Assembly (NCBI GenBank): GCA_946902985.2
Contig: OX336389.2
Coordinates: forward strand, 128,561,572 to 128,625,571
Origin: Meconema thalassinum
Taxonomy: Eukaryota; Arthropoda; Insecta; Orthoptera; Tettigoniidae
DNA length: 64,000 nucleotides
Direction of reading: 5' to 3'
How positions within the stretch are numbered: the first letter of the stretch is position 1; each line of letters begins with the position of its first letter. Below are positions 54,179 through 64,000 of the stretch, one piece after another. The notes below the pieces were generated by a model. The model ran no database searches. It was not told the origin of the DNA and was given only the letters and a program-made list of their open reading frames with translations. Both the position numbers and the translations under genes were made by a program.

Positions 54179-54417
54179 TCTGGTTTAAAGAACTGTCTTG
54201 CAATAATCCCTGATGAATAATAGAATCGAAACAACAACCGTTGGCATCGAAAGCAAGTTGGAAGGCAATTGGCCTGCCGCTCCTGTATAGAGCTTTGAGA
54301 CTATTGTGGTAGTTATTAAAAAACACACACACCCATCGTTGAGGCAAGATTCGAACTAGGGCGTACATGGAGCTTGGTCTAAGCCTATTGTTAGAGCCAG
54401 GAGCGGAGAAACAAAAC

Positions 54418-55235
54418 GTTATCCGCATCCTCCCCGCATCCGCACGACTGTTATCCGCATCCTCCCCGCATCAGCACTACTGTTATCCGCATCCTCCCCG
54501 CATCCACGCGACTGTTATCCGCATCCGCCCCGCATCCATCACGGTTCTTATCCTCATCTGCCCCGTATCCGTACGACAGTCATCCGCATCCGTCACGGCT
54601 CTTATCTCCATCCAGCCCGCATCCGCACGACTGTTATCCGCATCCGCCAAACATTCGTCATGGCTCTTATCCTCATCCGCCCCGCATCCACACGACAGTT
54701 ATCCGCACACGCTCCGCATCCCCATGACTTTTATCCGCATCCGCCCCGCATCCGCTCGACTGTTATCCTCATCCGCCTCGCATCTGCACGACTTTTATCC
54801 GCATACGCCCTGCATCCGCAAGATTGTTATCCGCATACGCCCTGCATCCGCACGACTTTTATCCGCATACGCCCTGCATCCGCAAGATTGTTATCCGCAT
54901 ACGCCCTGCATCCGCAAGACTGTTATCCTCATCCGCCTCGCATCTGCACGACTTTTATCCGCATACGCCCTGCATCCGCAAGATTGTTATCCGCATACGC
55001 CCTGCATCCGCAAGACTGTTATCCTCATCCGCCTCGCATCTGCACGACTTTTATCCGCATCCACCCCGCGTCCGCACGACTTTTATCCGCATCCACCCCG
55101 CGTCCGCACGACTGTTATCCTCATCCGCCTCGCATCTGCACGACTATTATCCGCATACGCCCTGCATCCGCAAGATTGTTATCCGCATCCGTCCAGCAAC
55201 CGCACGACTTTCATGCACATCTGCACGTTTTTTTT
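54418..55235 (+). repeat. 32-bp minisatellite, ~25 units, with higher-order structure
   Basis: Unit TTATCCGCATCCTCCCCGCA plus TCCGCACGACTG (32 bp), about 25 variants. Between 54790 and 55170 groups of three units recur as 96-bp higher-order blocks (CCTGCATCCGCAAGATTG / CAAGACTG / CTCGCATCTGCACG types). Because 32 is not a multiple of three and the unit lacks stops, all three plus frames stay open (295-, 209- and 141-codon ORFs); these are not genes. Confidence 0.95.
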
Positions 55236-55728
55236 TCCAAATCCGCTGACATAATAATAATATTTTTAATTTATTTGATAAAGCATTAAGTATTAAAGCA
55301 ACACATTTAGACATTTGAGGAGAAATTCGTTCCCCTAGTCTCCGTGTGAATCGCAAGACAATGTTGACTGAGTTTTGTCCCTCTGAGTAACGCCAAGTGA
55401 AACAGCAAGTGGCTAGTTATAGCACTTATTTAGTTGTCGGATTTACCCACGCAGACAAGAGCACGAGGTATAAAGGACATTTTTGGCAAAAGTCAACACT
55501 AATTGAGGGTATTTGTGTGACTGTCTTCTCTCACTTCTCTATTATTCTCATACAATCCAGGCGAAAGGAAATAGGGAAATAACCTCAAACGTTAAACACG
55601 CAGATCTTAGCAAAAGCTAAAATTATTTTAAAAAATTCCAGTTCCACAAATTCACTTTAAAAATTATCCACAGCTTATCCGCTATCCGCACAGCCACGCA
55701 AACTAAACCCGCATGGTGAAAAGTTTCT

Positions 55729-55895
55729 ATCCTGGCGCAGTCAGCTGGCATTTGAAGGTGCGCAAATGCGAGGGAGCCGTGTCAGTAGATATACTGACAC
55801 GTTAAAGATCCCCTTCGGGACAAAATTCTGTCGCCCCGGCGTCTCTAAAAGCCAGAGTAGTTAAAAGGGACGTAAAACCAATAACATTTGTATTC
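55729..55895 (+). repeat. SINE-F, 5'-truncated, inside family L copy
   Basis: Starts inside box B (TATCCTGGCGCAGTCAGCTG) and runs to ACGTAAAACCAATAACATTT. A short duplicated TGAAAAG flanks it (about 55718 and 55900), so insertion into the family L element is likely. Confidence 0.8.
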
Positions 55896-55964
55896 ATTTT
55901 GAAAAGAGTCGCGGATATACGCGAGTTTATCTGCGGATATCCGCATCCGAGCAGGGCTTTACCT

Positions 55965-56444
55965 TTAGTATCATGCTTGTCGGCTAACCCCGGGCCATAC
56001 GCGAATATTTCCTGGGTCTTGATGTGATGGATGAAATGTTGAGAAGTGATGAACGTGACTTTTTGACAGAAAGGCAGCGTTTCGTTCAACCAAGAGTAAG
56101 ACGCTAGCAGACGCTGGTACACTTCAAATAATGAGACCTCAAAGCTTTTCACGTCCACAATGGGTTCTTTAGGAATCAATGGGTATTAAAGCCAGAATGA
56201 ATGGACTTCTTAGGTGGGCAGTGTTAAAAGAACCATTGTATGATAGGAAATATCCGGTTTGAGAGTTAATGTCGCAGAGTACGTCATACTTCTGCCTGTC
56301 CCCTTACGTGTACCTCACTCGAATATCCTCTACAAAGAATTACCGGTCAGGTAAGGTAGAAAAGTCGAACATAATTGTAAGTAAACCCATCCTTCCTTGC
56401 CGCTCCCTAATTGGTTTTATTATAATTCCAAATGCGACATTTTA
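55965..56444. other. No gene seen
   Basis: A 125-codon antisense ORF (55802-56179) runs out of the SINE-F into this region and has no domain I recognise. It is treated as chance. Confidence 0.45.
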
Positions 56445-56650
56445 GTCATCAGTGCCGTGTACTTGGGTGTGTCTGATATTCCGTGTTATTAGTGTAAAAA
56501 GTTTGCAATTATTATGGTAGATGTCCCGATTCTTAAAAAAAGGATATCATTTCGGTATTTTCCTGGAGTGAATATGGAGAAACCACACTAGGGATGAATG
56601 CTGTCAGCGCTGGGATTGGAACTTCGGCTTCCCTTACTCCAACTCCCCCA
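56445..56650 (-). repeat. SINE-K copy 2
   Basis: Matches 18500-18725. The minus strand has GAAGTTCCAATCCCAGCGC (B-box-like), GTGTGGTTTCTCC and the tail ACACACCCAAGTACACGGC. The tail module is that of SINE-B and SINE-C. Confidence 0.65.
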
Positions 56651-56699
56651 TCATCCCATAGATCGTGACTTAGCGTGCTTGACTACACTGCTGGATCAA

Positions 56700-57034
56700 A
56701 TGAAAAATGTAAATCCACAGCCTGCTTCCAGTCTCCGACCGGGTCAAGAATGGAATGAATGAAGTCCCCATCTAGCGGCGAGGATATGAACTGTGCCGGC
56801 TGCCGAGGCCTGACGCACTCCTCTGGGGCAATGATTAAATGAATGACCGATGAAATGAAATGATAGTGGAGAGTGTTGCTGGAATTAAATTTTGACAGGG
56901 AAAACCGGAGTACCCGGAGAAAAACCTGTCTGCCTCCGTTTTGTCCAGCACAGATCTCACATGGATTGACCGGGATTTGAAACACGGACCCAGCGGTGAG
57001 AGGCCGGCGTGCTGCCGCCTAAGCCACGGAGGCT
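56700..57034 (-). mobile_element. SINE-A, full-length, minus strand
   Basis: Complete copy with the exact 11-bp target duplication TGCTGGATCAA (56689-56699 and 57035-57045). Box A is intact. Box B is mutated (GTTTCAAATCC), and the CCATGTGAGATCT region is preserved. Confidence 0.92.
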
Positions 57035-57045
57035 TGCTGGATCAA

Positions 57046-57448
57046 GTACAAATAATAATTAAAGGTTTGAATATAGAGAGCTAGGCACCTAACATTTTCA
57101 CCTCACATATGTTTTGATTTGTTGAAGACCTTGTATTGTTTTCACCACGAGTATTCTGAAAATAAAGGCGCATACGATGATAAAATCTGGGTGAGAGACA
57201 CTTCCCCTACCTGACGCACATGCGCAGAAGAAAGACTAGCAGTGGACAGACAAGAGAGCTGGAAACACTCTCCCCTACGTTGATGCGCATGCGCAATGAT
57301 ACATTCTTTTCTATGTGGTAACCCTATACAATCTTCCATCGCCCCTCAATAAAGCTGTCGTGGGACATTGGAACGCGTTTTGTGTTCTAAGACAATTGAA
57401 GTGATAGGAGCAAGTTTTCAGTGTTGTCTAGTTCTATTGAAGAAAGCT
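57046..57448. other. No gene; two GCGCATGCGC-type motifs
   Basis: TGACGCACATGCGCAG (about 57213) and TGATGCGCATGCGCAATG (about 57281) lie within a partly repeated context (CTTCCCCTACCTGACG / CTCTCCCCTACGTTGATG). TGCGCATGCGCA is the palindromic NRF1-type site. No adjacent gene was recognised. Confidence 0.5.
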
Positions 57449-57607
57449 TTTCAGTCGGGCAACGCAATTTTTGTCCAATTACATTAGGCGGGGGATAAAA
57501 GTATTTACATGCACTAACCTGAGAGAAATAAGATAGACTATTTCTCCAGTTCCTGCTCACTTAGGCGTAGTTAATGTACGATGTTTATGAATTAAACGTA
57601 TGCACAA

Positions 57608-57611
<4 letters not shown>

Positions 57612-57651
<40 letters not shown>
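57612..57651 (+). repeat. (TA)n microsatellite
   Basis: About twenty perfect TA units; seen directly. Confidence 0.97.
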
Positions 57652-57655
<4 letters not shown>

Positions 57656-57704
57656 TTTAGACTACATAAGTTCGTAAAAGCTTGTGTTACCCGTCAAACT
57701 TAAG

Positions 57705-57945
57705 TATCGTATTTCTTTCAGGTTAGGGCATTATGGTGTTTGAAGCCATTTTACAGTGTTGCCTTAGTAAACAAAAGATGGTGCTTTTCAGTCGGTCAAC
57801 ACGATTGTACCCAAATCAGATGGGTTATTCCCTAATCCTGAAAAAGTTACATGAGATTAATAAATACACTTGGATGACCAGTTTCAATCGTCAAGCGATC
57901 ATTATCAGATCCATTAGACTACACTTAGGCTATAAAATCTATGTC
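57705..57945 (+). repeat. Family I internal unit
   Basis: TTTCTTTCAGGTTAGGGCAT, AGTCGGTCAACACGATTGTA, ACATGAGATTAATAAATACA and CAGTTTCAATCGTCAAGCG match 35343-35430 and the reverse of 51935-52122. Confidence 0.7.
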
Positions 57946-58288
57946 TCAAAGTATGGGTGAAAATATTTACAATATGTACACTTATTTACTTGCAGTAATA
58001 GTTGAGATAATACAACTCGTCAGTATTCATTAGTTGTGGTCTATGTGATGTTTTGTTGAGATACTGGAGGTGGTGATTGACCTCCGGAATTTTCCTGTTT
58101 GGAGTGAATATGTGGCTGTTGTAAATGGTCAATTCGGATTGTATTGTACAGGCTACTTATCTGGTTGAGTCTTGCGCGGTCCTGTTGAGAGCAGTTCACT
58201 TGGTCACTGTTTGCACTCGACTGAATTGAAATTCCTGTGTGTGAGGGTTCGTTATCTCGCTGGGCTGTTAGGTTGTTTAGGTTAATTG

Positions 58289-58515
58289 GCTGACTGCGTG
58301 GCTCAGCGGTAACGTTCTCGCTTGCTGAGCCCAAGGTTGCAGGTTCGTATCCTGGCGCAGTTAGCTGACATTTGCGAGTGCGCAAATGTGAGGGAGCCGT
58401 GTCAGTAGATTTACTGGCACGTTAAAGATCCCATTAGGGGCAAAATTCCGGCACCCTGGCGTCTCTAAAAGCCAGAGTAGTTAAAAGGGACGTAAAACCA
58501 ATAACATTATTATTA
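58289..58515 (+). mobile_element. SINE-F, full-length with ATT tail
   Basis: Head GGCTGACTGCGTGGCTCAGC, B box GCAGGTTCGTATCC, GTGCGCAAATGTGAGGGAGC, GGCACGTTAAAGATCCC, GCGTCTCTAAAAGCCAGAG and ACGTAAAACCAATAACATTA. It is the most complete F copy on the plus strand. Confidence 0.88.
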
Positions 58516-58605
58516 TATCATGTTTAGGTTAGGGCATGTAAATACTTGTTTCGCCTCCTAATGTAATTGGGCACAATTTTTGTTGACCGACTGGAAAGTG
58601 GAAAG

Positions 58606-59699
58606 CGCCTATTTTGAGCGTACGTTATTGCTGACGAACTTAAAACGACGCAAATGTTCTTTGCGTAAGACTCAATTCGTGTCACTGAAATGGGCAATAT
58701 GAATCCGTATGCACTATGGGATCAGTTCTGGAGTTTTACCTACAGTGCTTTATTCTTAAATCAGCCCCATTATTATAGGATGCATTATATCTTGATTTAG
58801 ATGAATACTCATTTAAGAAGACAGAGAGAAGACAAGGGTGACTTCAAGTACAGAGGCAGTGGAAGTCGGACCTTATGGGACTCCTCTGACAATCACGAGG
58901 CTTGACGCGCCTTACTTAAAACGGGCCCGGCCTATGCAAATAGGAAAAGATTGCGTGCGGACAGTCTCTGTGGGCGGATAACCTTTCCTCTCCCACCCCC
59001 AGCCTAGGAGCTGGCCGCCCCCGCGCCGCCGCCAATTACCATCTGCCGGCCGGGTCACCTGAGCTGCCCACTGCCCCTTCTGCTGAATGTCTGGACCCCA
59101 ATATGCATAATGTGTAGCCGGCACACACCAAGAAAAATACTATGCAAACACTGCCCCGACCCGACCCGACCCCATCCAGTCAGAAATAAAGAAGCCCACT
59201 CGGGAGAAACGTAATACCACCATCTTTCCTTCCTTAATTCAATTATCAAGGTACAGAACGCAAATTGACACAGTCAGTTGAAAGAAAATGCTACATTTCT
59301 TCACTGCAATTGGAGAAAATATTTCTCAGTCTTCTTAATGCAACGTGGCATAATTTCATTCACAAAAGGTCCTCGTTCACATTCATTTTATGTTTCATTA
59401 ATTGGCCCATAACAACGCAATCAATGTCTGTTGCAATATGTAGTTGCCATGATTCCTGCAAAATGTACTGCTCAGAACCCGCAAGCGATCAAATAGCTAC
59501 GGTACTCAATTCATAACATTATCTTAACATCGCTTATCAATCTCAATAACTATTGAATTCAAGTAGTCTAATCAATTTCACTATTTCCTTTGTGTTGAAT
59601 TGCGTTATCTAATTGAATATGATTTTTTGTTACTATAGCCTTTCTACCATTATTTGAGATGCTGAAATCATTCTTCCTGTTATGAAGTACAATGTAGTG
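58606..59699. other. No gene; GC-rich block 58965-59065
   Basis: A ~100-bp GC-rich block (GGCCGCCCCCGCGCCGCCGC) stands out in AT-rich surroundings. ORFs around it lack recognised domains. It could be a small CpG-rich regulatory patch, but no exon is seen next to it. Confidence 0.45.
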
Positions 59700-60460
59700 T
59701 TCATCATCATCATCATCTTCATTTCCCCTTTTCCAGTTGACACTGGGTGGGGGCAAATAAGGTTCCTCTCCACTTTGTTCTGTCGTTCCACCATTCCTCT
59801 TCCGACACGGTGTTCCAATCCAGGTTCCGTTTTCTAATACTATTCTCCACCGAATTCATCCAACGCATTCTTGGTCTTCCTCGTCCTCTCTTCCCTGTCA
59901 TCCGTCGTTCCAGTGCCCGTCTTGGTATCCTTACTTCATTCATCCGTTTGACATGTCCAAACCATCTCAATCTGTTTTGCTCCAGTTTTGTCATTTAGTT
60001 TCTGTACTCCCAGTTCTTTCCGTATATCTTCATTGCTCACTCTGTCCCTCCTCGTTTTCTGGACCATACTTCTCAGGAATCTCATCTCCGCTGCTTGTAC
60101 TCTGCTCTCATCTCTCTTAGTCATTGTCCAAGTTTCTGCTGCATAAGTCATTATAGGAACATAATATGCTTTGTGCATAACTTCTTTAGCCTTAATTGGT
60201 ATATCCTTGTTCCATACTAGTCCCCGTACCTCTTGGTAGAAAGCACTCCCGAGTTGTATTCTTCTGTTAATTTCCAAATCTAGTCTTCCATATTCAGTCA
60301 GTTCACTTCCAAAGTATTTGAAGTGTTTGACCACTTCCAATTCCTTATCTCCTTCTTTGATTACTCCTTTTCCTTCTTTCTTATCTCCACTCATTACCAC
60401 TGTTTTACTCTTCTCCACATTTATCTTCAATCCCAATTGCTCAATCTTTTCATTTGTTAT
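59700..60460 (-). pseudogene. 5'-truncated LINE fragment, RT C-terminal part
   Basis: On the minus strand the frame starts after the catalytic FADD motif (GLKINVEKSKTVVMSG) and continues YVPIMTYAAETWTM, AAEMRFLRSM and, after a frame change near 59940-59990, RLRWFGHVKRM, RGRPRMRWMNSVE and EEWWNDRTKWRG. The C-terminal region is clearly related to the LINE at 45295-46630. It ends in a (GAT)n tail (59700-59716, plus strand ATC). Dead copy. Confidence 0.85.
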
Positions 60461-60479
60461 AGTACTTCTAACTGTTAGG

Positions 60480-60605
60480 CTATATTATGTTATGCTTGCT
60501 GTTTATATTGTAATTAAGAATTATTGTATTCCCTTTCTTTTATGCTATGGGTCTTAATGGCCTGTTACATGCAATAAATGATGATGATGATGGTCATGAT
60601 GATAG
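60480..60605 (+). repeat. Probable retroelement 3' end with (GAT)n tail
   Basis: ATTCCCTTTCTTTTATGCTA, GGCCTGTTACATGCAATAAA then GATGATGATG has the form of a short 3' end plus trinucleotide tail, on the opposite strand to the adjacent LINE. No coding part is present. Confidence 0.5.
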
Positions 60606-61474
60606 CCTTTTCATTGTATTAACTTCACGTTTCAATGTCTATTGAGTACATACACCTTCACTTCTTCCCTTGTCTGCATCATCATACACGTGTTGTCAGT
60701 GTACCACATTCCGAACCTTCCTAGAGACTAGTATTAAATTTCTTAGAAGAGCTAGGAATCAGGCTTGAATTTCCTCGGTGACAGCCAAAAATGCCAGTAG
60801 ATACGTCATGAGGCAGATATTAAAATTAAGGAATGTTCAAGAAGATATCCTTCTGTTTATAATTCTCCGTATTAACTTTATATCATGCATGCGTTCTTTG
60901 CAAAGAAGTGCAGATTAATACGAAGACATTATAAAGAAAGGAGTGAGTAATGTATGAACAATGATGTATTGTTCACTGATGCATGAGAGATTTAGTAGGC
61001 GGCTATAATCAGCGATTAGTGTCTCTATCAAACAGTTCCTAGAACTCCCGGGTGCAGCCAATGGCATAACTACAGGCGGTGATCTAGGGAATCAATCCCC
61101 TTAAGAGCCAAATTATGAAGTTTTTAATTTTGAATATAACCAATCTTCGGATTGATTACAAATGATTGGATAGTGTTTGAAAGCATTTCTTTTCCTCCTT
61201 GTAACATTTTCATTTTAGCGTTACCCTAACTTAACACTTGCTGAATTAGCAAAATGTTCACCTGTTCAGTTAGTCAAACGGGTAGCCGTGAGATGGACGT
61301 GGAATTATCTCTTGTCATCCCTTTCGAAGAACACTACTGCAGTTTATTAATATGTGTACAATGTTGGACCCAGATTATTTCGCGAAGAAAACTGGACTTT
61401 ATAATTTAATACCAACAAAATTGTTAATTTTCTGGCATTTACACATTAATAAGTGCAAATACAACGTATTAAAT
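60606..61474. other. No gene seen
   Basis: AT-rich, without recognised repeats or domains. Confidence 0.5.
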
Positions 61475-61915
61475 GATAATAATAATGTTATTGGTTTTAC
61501 GTCCCTTTCAACTGCTGAGGCTTTTAGAGACGCCGGGGTGCCGGAATTTTACCCCGAAGATGATCTTTAACGTACCAGTAAATCTTCTGACACGGCTCCC
61601 TCACATTTGCGCACCCTCAAATGACAGCTGCTTGCTGCGCCCAAGGTTGCAGGTTCGTATCCTGGCGCAGTCAGCTGGCATTTGTGGGTGCGTAAATGTA
61701 AGGGAGCCGTGTCAGTAGATTTACTGGCACGTTAAAGATCCCCTTTGGGGCAAAATTCCGATACCCCGGCGCCTTTAAAAGCCAGAGTAGTTAAAAGGGA
61801 CGTAAAACCAATAACATTATTATTATTATTCAAATGACAGCTGACTGCGCCAGGATACGAACCTGCAACCTTGGGCCCGGCACGCGAGAACTTTACCGCT
61901 GAGCCACGCAGCCAG
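61475..61915 (-). mobile_element. SINE-F, split by another SINE-F
   Basis: The body half (61475-61630) and head half (61831-61915) of one minus-strand SINE-F are separated by a plus-strand SINE-F. Together they give the complete order: head GGCTGCGTGGCTCAGCGGTA, box B, GCGCAAATGTGAGGGAGCC, TTAAAGATC and GGCGTCTCTAAAAGCC. Confidence 0.92.
61631..61830 (+). mobile_element. SINE-F, 5'-truncated, inserted in a SINE-F
   Basis: 200 bp starting CTTGCTGCGCCCAAGGTTGC, so the first ~35 bp including box A is missing, and ending in (ATT)n. The 13-bp target duplication CAAATGACAGCTG is exact (61618-61630 and 61831-61843). It is a 5'-truncated reverse-transcription product. Confidence 0.95.
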
Positions 61916-61919
61916 CTAA

Positions 61920-63210
61920 AAATGCTAATGAAATCAAACACGTAAAATTATACAGTAGATATCTTAGTAGGTTTTTAAACTTCGGGACCGGATATTTGCT
62001 TTCATTTATTTTGTCTCATTATATCAGTGCCCCGTTCCCTCACCCCCACCCCCAATGTAATTTTGATTCAGCTCATCCCCCTCCAGAAACAAATCGTAGT
62101 TACGTCACTGGGGACAGCACACTGGGTTGCTCATGTTATTTTTTCCTAGTATCCGTACAATCATTTGAAGCCCTGCTTTTCAATGTTACCGAGCCAGTAG
62201 TAAGTACAGGTTGCCAGTCTGCATTACGGGAGTCCATATTTAGGATCCCCAGTATTCACCTGTTGAATTCTGCCAACTCCAATGCTGGTGCGTCACGCAT
62301 TGTGTACAGATTACACTTAGGACATAAATGTTCTGTTTTTCAGTCACCAAAATTATAGTTTCACCCCTTACACGATTCACTATTTCTCTTCCCTGACTTC
62401 CGCAAAGGTATAGGCCTAATAATTAAATAATTAATCACCAATTATTGGTTATAACTTATTATTAGTCTATTATTATTATAATTATTTCATTTTTACCTAA
62501 CAAAGCGCTTGAGATGGTCATATTGTTAAATGATGTACTCCGTTCTCAATGAGACGTAGCTCCTGATTTATTCAGATTCACAACAAGCATTGATTTGATG
62601 TTTTTTTGTCTTATGTTAATGCTGTAATAGCCGATACTCCTTAGATAGTCAACATTCACTTTCGTCTTATTGCGTGCTAAATGACTTTTGTTTTTCCTCC
62701 TGAATTAGCCTAGTTTTTTTTTCTCTCCCTCTAAAATTCCCACCTCTCCTTCTCCTTGTGTTAGTAGAAATTCTGGGTTATAGAACAATGTGAGGTTCTG
62801 TATCTCGAGGATTGAGTGGAAGTTGTTTGAATCAGGTTTTGAAAAGCATCTTAAAGATATTATATATTATTTTATTCTATGTTTGTCTTAGATGAAAACT
62901 CCAATTAGCGGAAAGAGTTTAAATCGGGTTTTGGTAAGCAGCGCAAAGATACCAGACAATATTATTTTGCTCTATTTCTTGGCGGATAAAAACCACACTA
63001 ATGACTCTGCCACTTGCAGTCAAACACTTTCCCTTCGACTACGTTTCAGATGCGGTAACTCACGACTCTCCAACTCAACGGTTCACTAGCCGGCTCTAAA
63101 TTGCTGAGCTATGTGTGAGCGGACTACTTGTTCTGTAAGGGAGGCAGCTATGTTGTGCTAGAGAGGGAAAGTAGTGTGGCAAATTTGAAATACCGATGTT
63201 TTTATATTTC
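61920..63210. other. No gene; possible transposon traces
   Basis: CGTAGTTACGTCACTGG near 62094 resembles a hAT-type end without a partner. CCCTGCTTTTCAATGTTACC (62171) and TACACTTAGGACATAAATG (62311) recall family I. 63020-63115 may hold an old antisense SINE. No coding signal. Confidence 0.4.
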
Positions 63211-63214
63211 TGAT

Positions 63215-63510
63215 GTGCTGTACGGCTCGTGATGTAGTGGATATTATTGTTGGCCCAGGTTCGTATCCTGGCTCTGCCAAGAAATAGAATTGTGGATTCG
63301 TTGACATGCAAGTCACCCAAGTGGTGTCAATTTCTAAGACTACTGTAGCACCAGGCCAGTGGACTACAAGAGTTCATTTTTTTAAATCTTTGTGATGTGT
63401 TAATTCTCACCCGGAGGCCCCGGGTTCGTTTCTCGACTCCGTCAGGGATTTTAGAATCTGACGTGAGGGCTGGAACGGGATACACTCAGCCTTGTGAGGA
63501 CAATTGAGTA
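63215..63510 (+). repeat. SINE-B pieces, two heads
   Basis: GTACGGCTCGTGATGTAGTG and GGTTCGTATCCTGGCTCTGC (63225-63285) form one head. CCCGGGTTCGTTTCTCGACT and GGCTGGAACGGGATACACTC (63405-63510) form a second head-plus-body fragment. Both are truncated. Confidence 0.65.
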
Positions 63511-64000
63511 TCAGTCTGACGGAGAGGCAGCGCCCCGATCACGATCACTAAACTTAACGGCCGAGGGGACCCTATGCGTTGATCACGCGTCACCCCAATA
63601 TCTGAGGGCCAAAAGGCTGGGCAGCGGTCACTTGGTAGGCCTAGGCTTTTCACGGGCTGTAGTACCAGGGGTTATGTTATTATGATATGTTAATATTATT
63701 CCAGTTACTCATGGTATCGTTAGCATATTGTTGGGTGGGGTGGTTACACTGAATGTGTTCTCACATACTGATAATGTCGATGGGTTTCCGGATCCTAAAG
63801 GTGGGAAGGCCAGCCAGCAATAACAGCTAGCCAGTACCTCGCATTCCGTGAGCCTTGAGGTCGTACACTTGCCAAGGTCCTCAATTGAACTGACAAGCAA
63901 CGACGAAGACAGAATTTATTATGGCAGAAGTGTGATAGACAGCTTATACAGCCGAGGGCAAGGTCTTTGTTAGCGAGTAATGATCGGGCTTCAGATTGTA
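63511..64000. other. No gene seen
   Basis: 63520-63690 (GGCCGAGGGGACCCTATGCG to GGGGTTATGTTATTATGAT) is compositionally distinct and could be another retroelement. No copy elsewhere in the window confirms it. Confidence 0.4.

Larger units (their letters stand above)
54395..55960 (+). mobile_element. Family L transposon, copy with expanded minisatellite
   Basis: Collinear with 51147-51593(-). The left end is AAACAAAACGTTATCCGCAT. After the array come AATCCGCTGACATAATAATA, AAAGCAACACATTTAGACAT and TTGAGGAGAAATTCGTTCCC, a ~300-bp different interior, then ATTATCCACAGCTTATCCGC. A SINE-F lies near its right end, after which TCTGCGGATATCCGCATCC continues. The outer boundaries are approximate. Confidence 0.7.
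57449..58605. mobile_element. Family I inverted-repeat element with nested insertions
   Basis: Left arm 57449-57535 pairs with right arm 58510-58605: shared blocks CCAATTACATTAGG, AAGTATTTACATGC and CTAACCT, with AGTCGG at the outer end. Inside lie a (TA)n, another family I unit (57705-57945) and a SINE-F. The internal unit suggests insertion of one family member into another. Confidence 0.65.

Noticed and set aside
54418..55235. CRISPR-like repeat array
   Set aside because: The units are contiguous with no unique spacers, and the window is eukaryotic.
54367..55289. Three overlapping plus-strand ORFs of 141-295 codons
   Set aside because: They are the three frames of the 32-bp minisatellite; period 32 cycles the frames and the unit has no stop.
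62020..62112. Small hAT element ending in TAGTTACGTCACTGG
   Set aside because: One end looks like a hAT terminus, but no matching opposite end or 8-bp duplication was found.

Overview
The window is non-coding, repeat-dense eukaryotic DNA, almost certainly from an arthropod and most likely an insect with a large repeat-rich genome (polyneopteran type, e.g. orthopteran, is my low-confidence guess). The evidence is several tRNA-headed SINE families, Tc1/mariner, pogo-like and hAT transposons, 5'-truncated non-LTR retrotransposons, abundant ATT microsatellites and no recognisable host exon. I found no host protein-coding gene, no functional tRNA or rRNA gene, no CRISPR array and no bacterial-style operon. 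The only uninterrupted recognisable full-length protein gene is a Tc1-like transposase at 31025-32050 (+).

Region by region. 1-8 kb: SINE fragments, a 212-bp tandem duplication carrying a SINE (SINE-A) in one unit only, a foldback element, a pogo/Tigger-like MITE inside an AGT microsatellite, two more SINE-A copies, a 502-bp SINE-C, a hAT remnant and a LINE tail. 8-18 kb: a dispersed repeat (family D), a full SINE-B, a 5S-rRNA-derived SINE, and a nest in which a mariner (11988-17548) is split by a 3.4-kb LINE (12034-15409) and by a 984-bp element (15728-16711) whose ends are built from a symmetric array of a 16-bp motif. 18-30 kb: antisense SINEs, a second foldback, a hAT remnant keeping the BED finger, a 1.35-kb polypyrimidine tract, and the first copy of a 1-kb repeat (family E). 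30-45 kb: a SINE-C split by a complete Tc1 element, further hAT elements, another foldback, SINE-A and SINE-G copies, and the second family E copy. 45-64 kb: two 5'-truncated LINEs with GAT-type tails, a chimeric SINE, a MITE, two copies of a transposon (family L) of which one has grown a 32-bp minisatellite of about 25 units, and SINE-in-SINE nesting.

The elements fit together as parasites and hosts: LINEs presumably mobilise the SINEs. SINE-B, SINE-C and SINE-K share one 3' tail, implying one partner. The internally deleted hAT copies depend on a full-length hAT elsewhere, and the Tc1 copy may still encode its own transposase. Family letters A-L are labels used only in this annotation. All matches were read by eye; no search or alignment was run, so boundaries may be off by a few bases.
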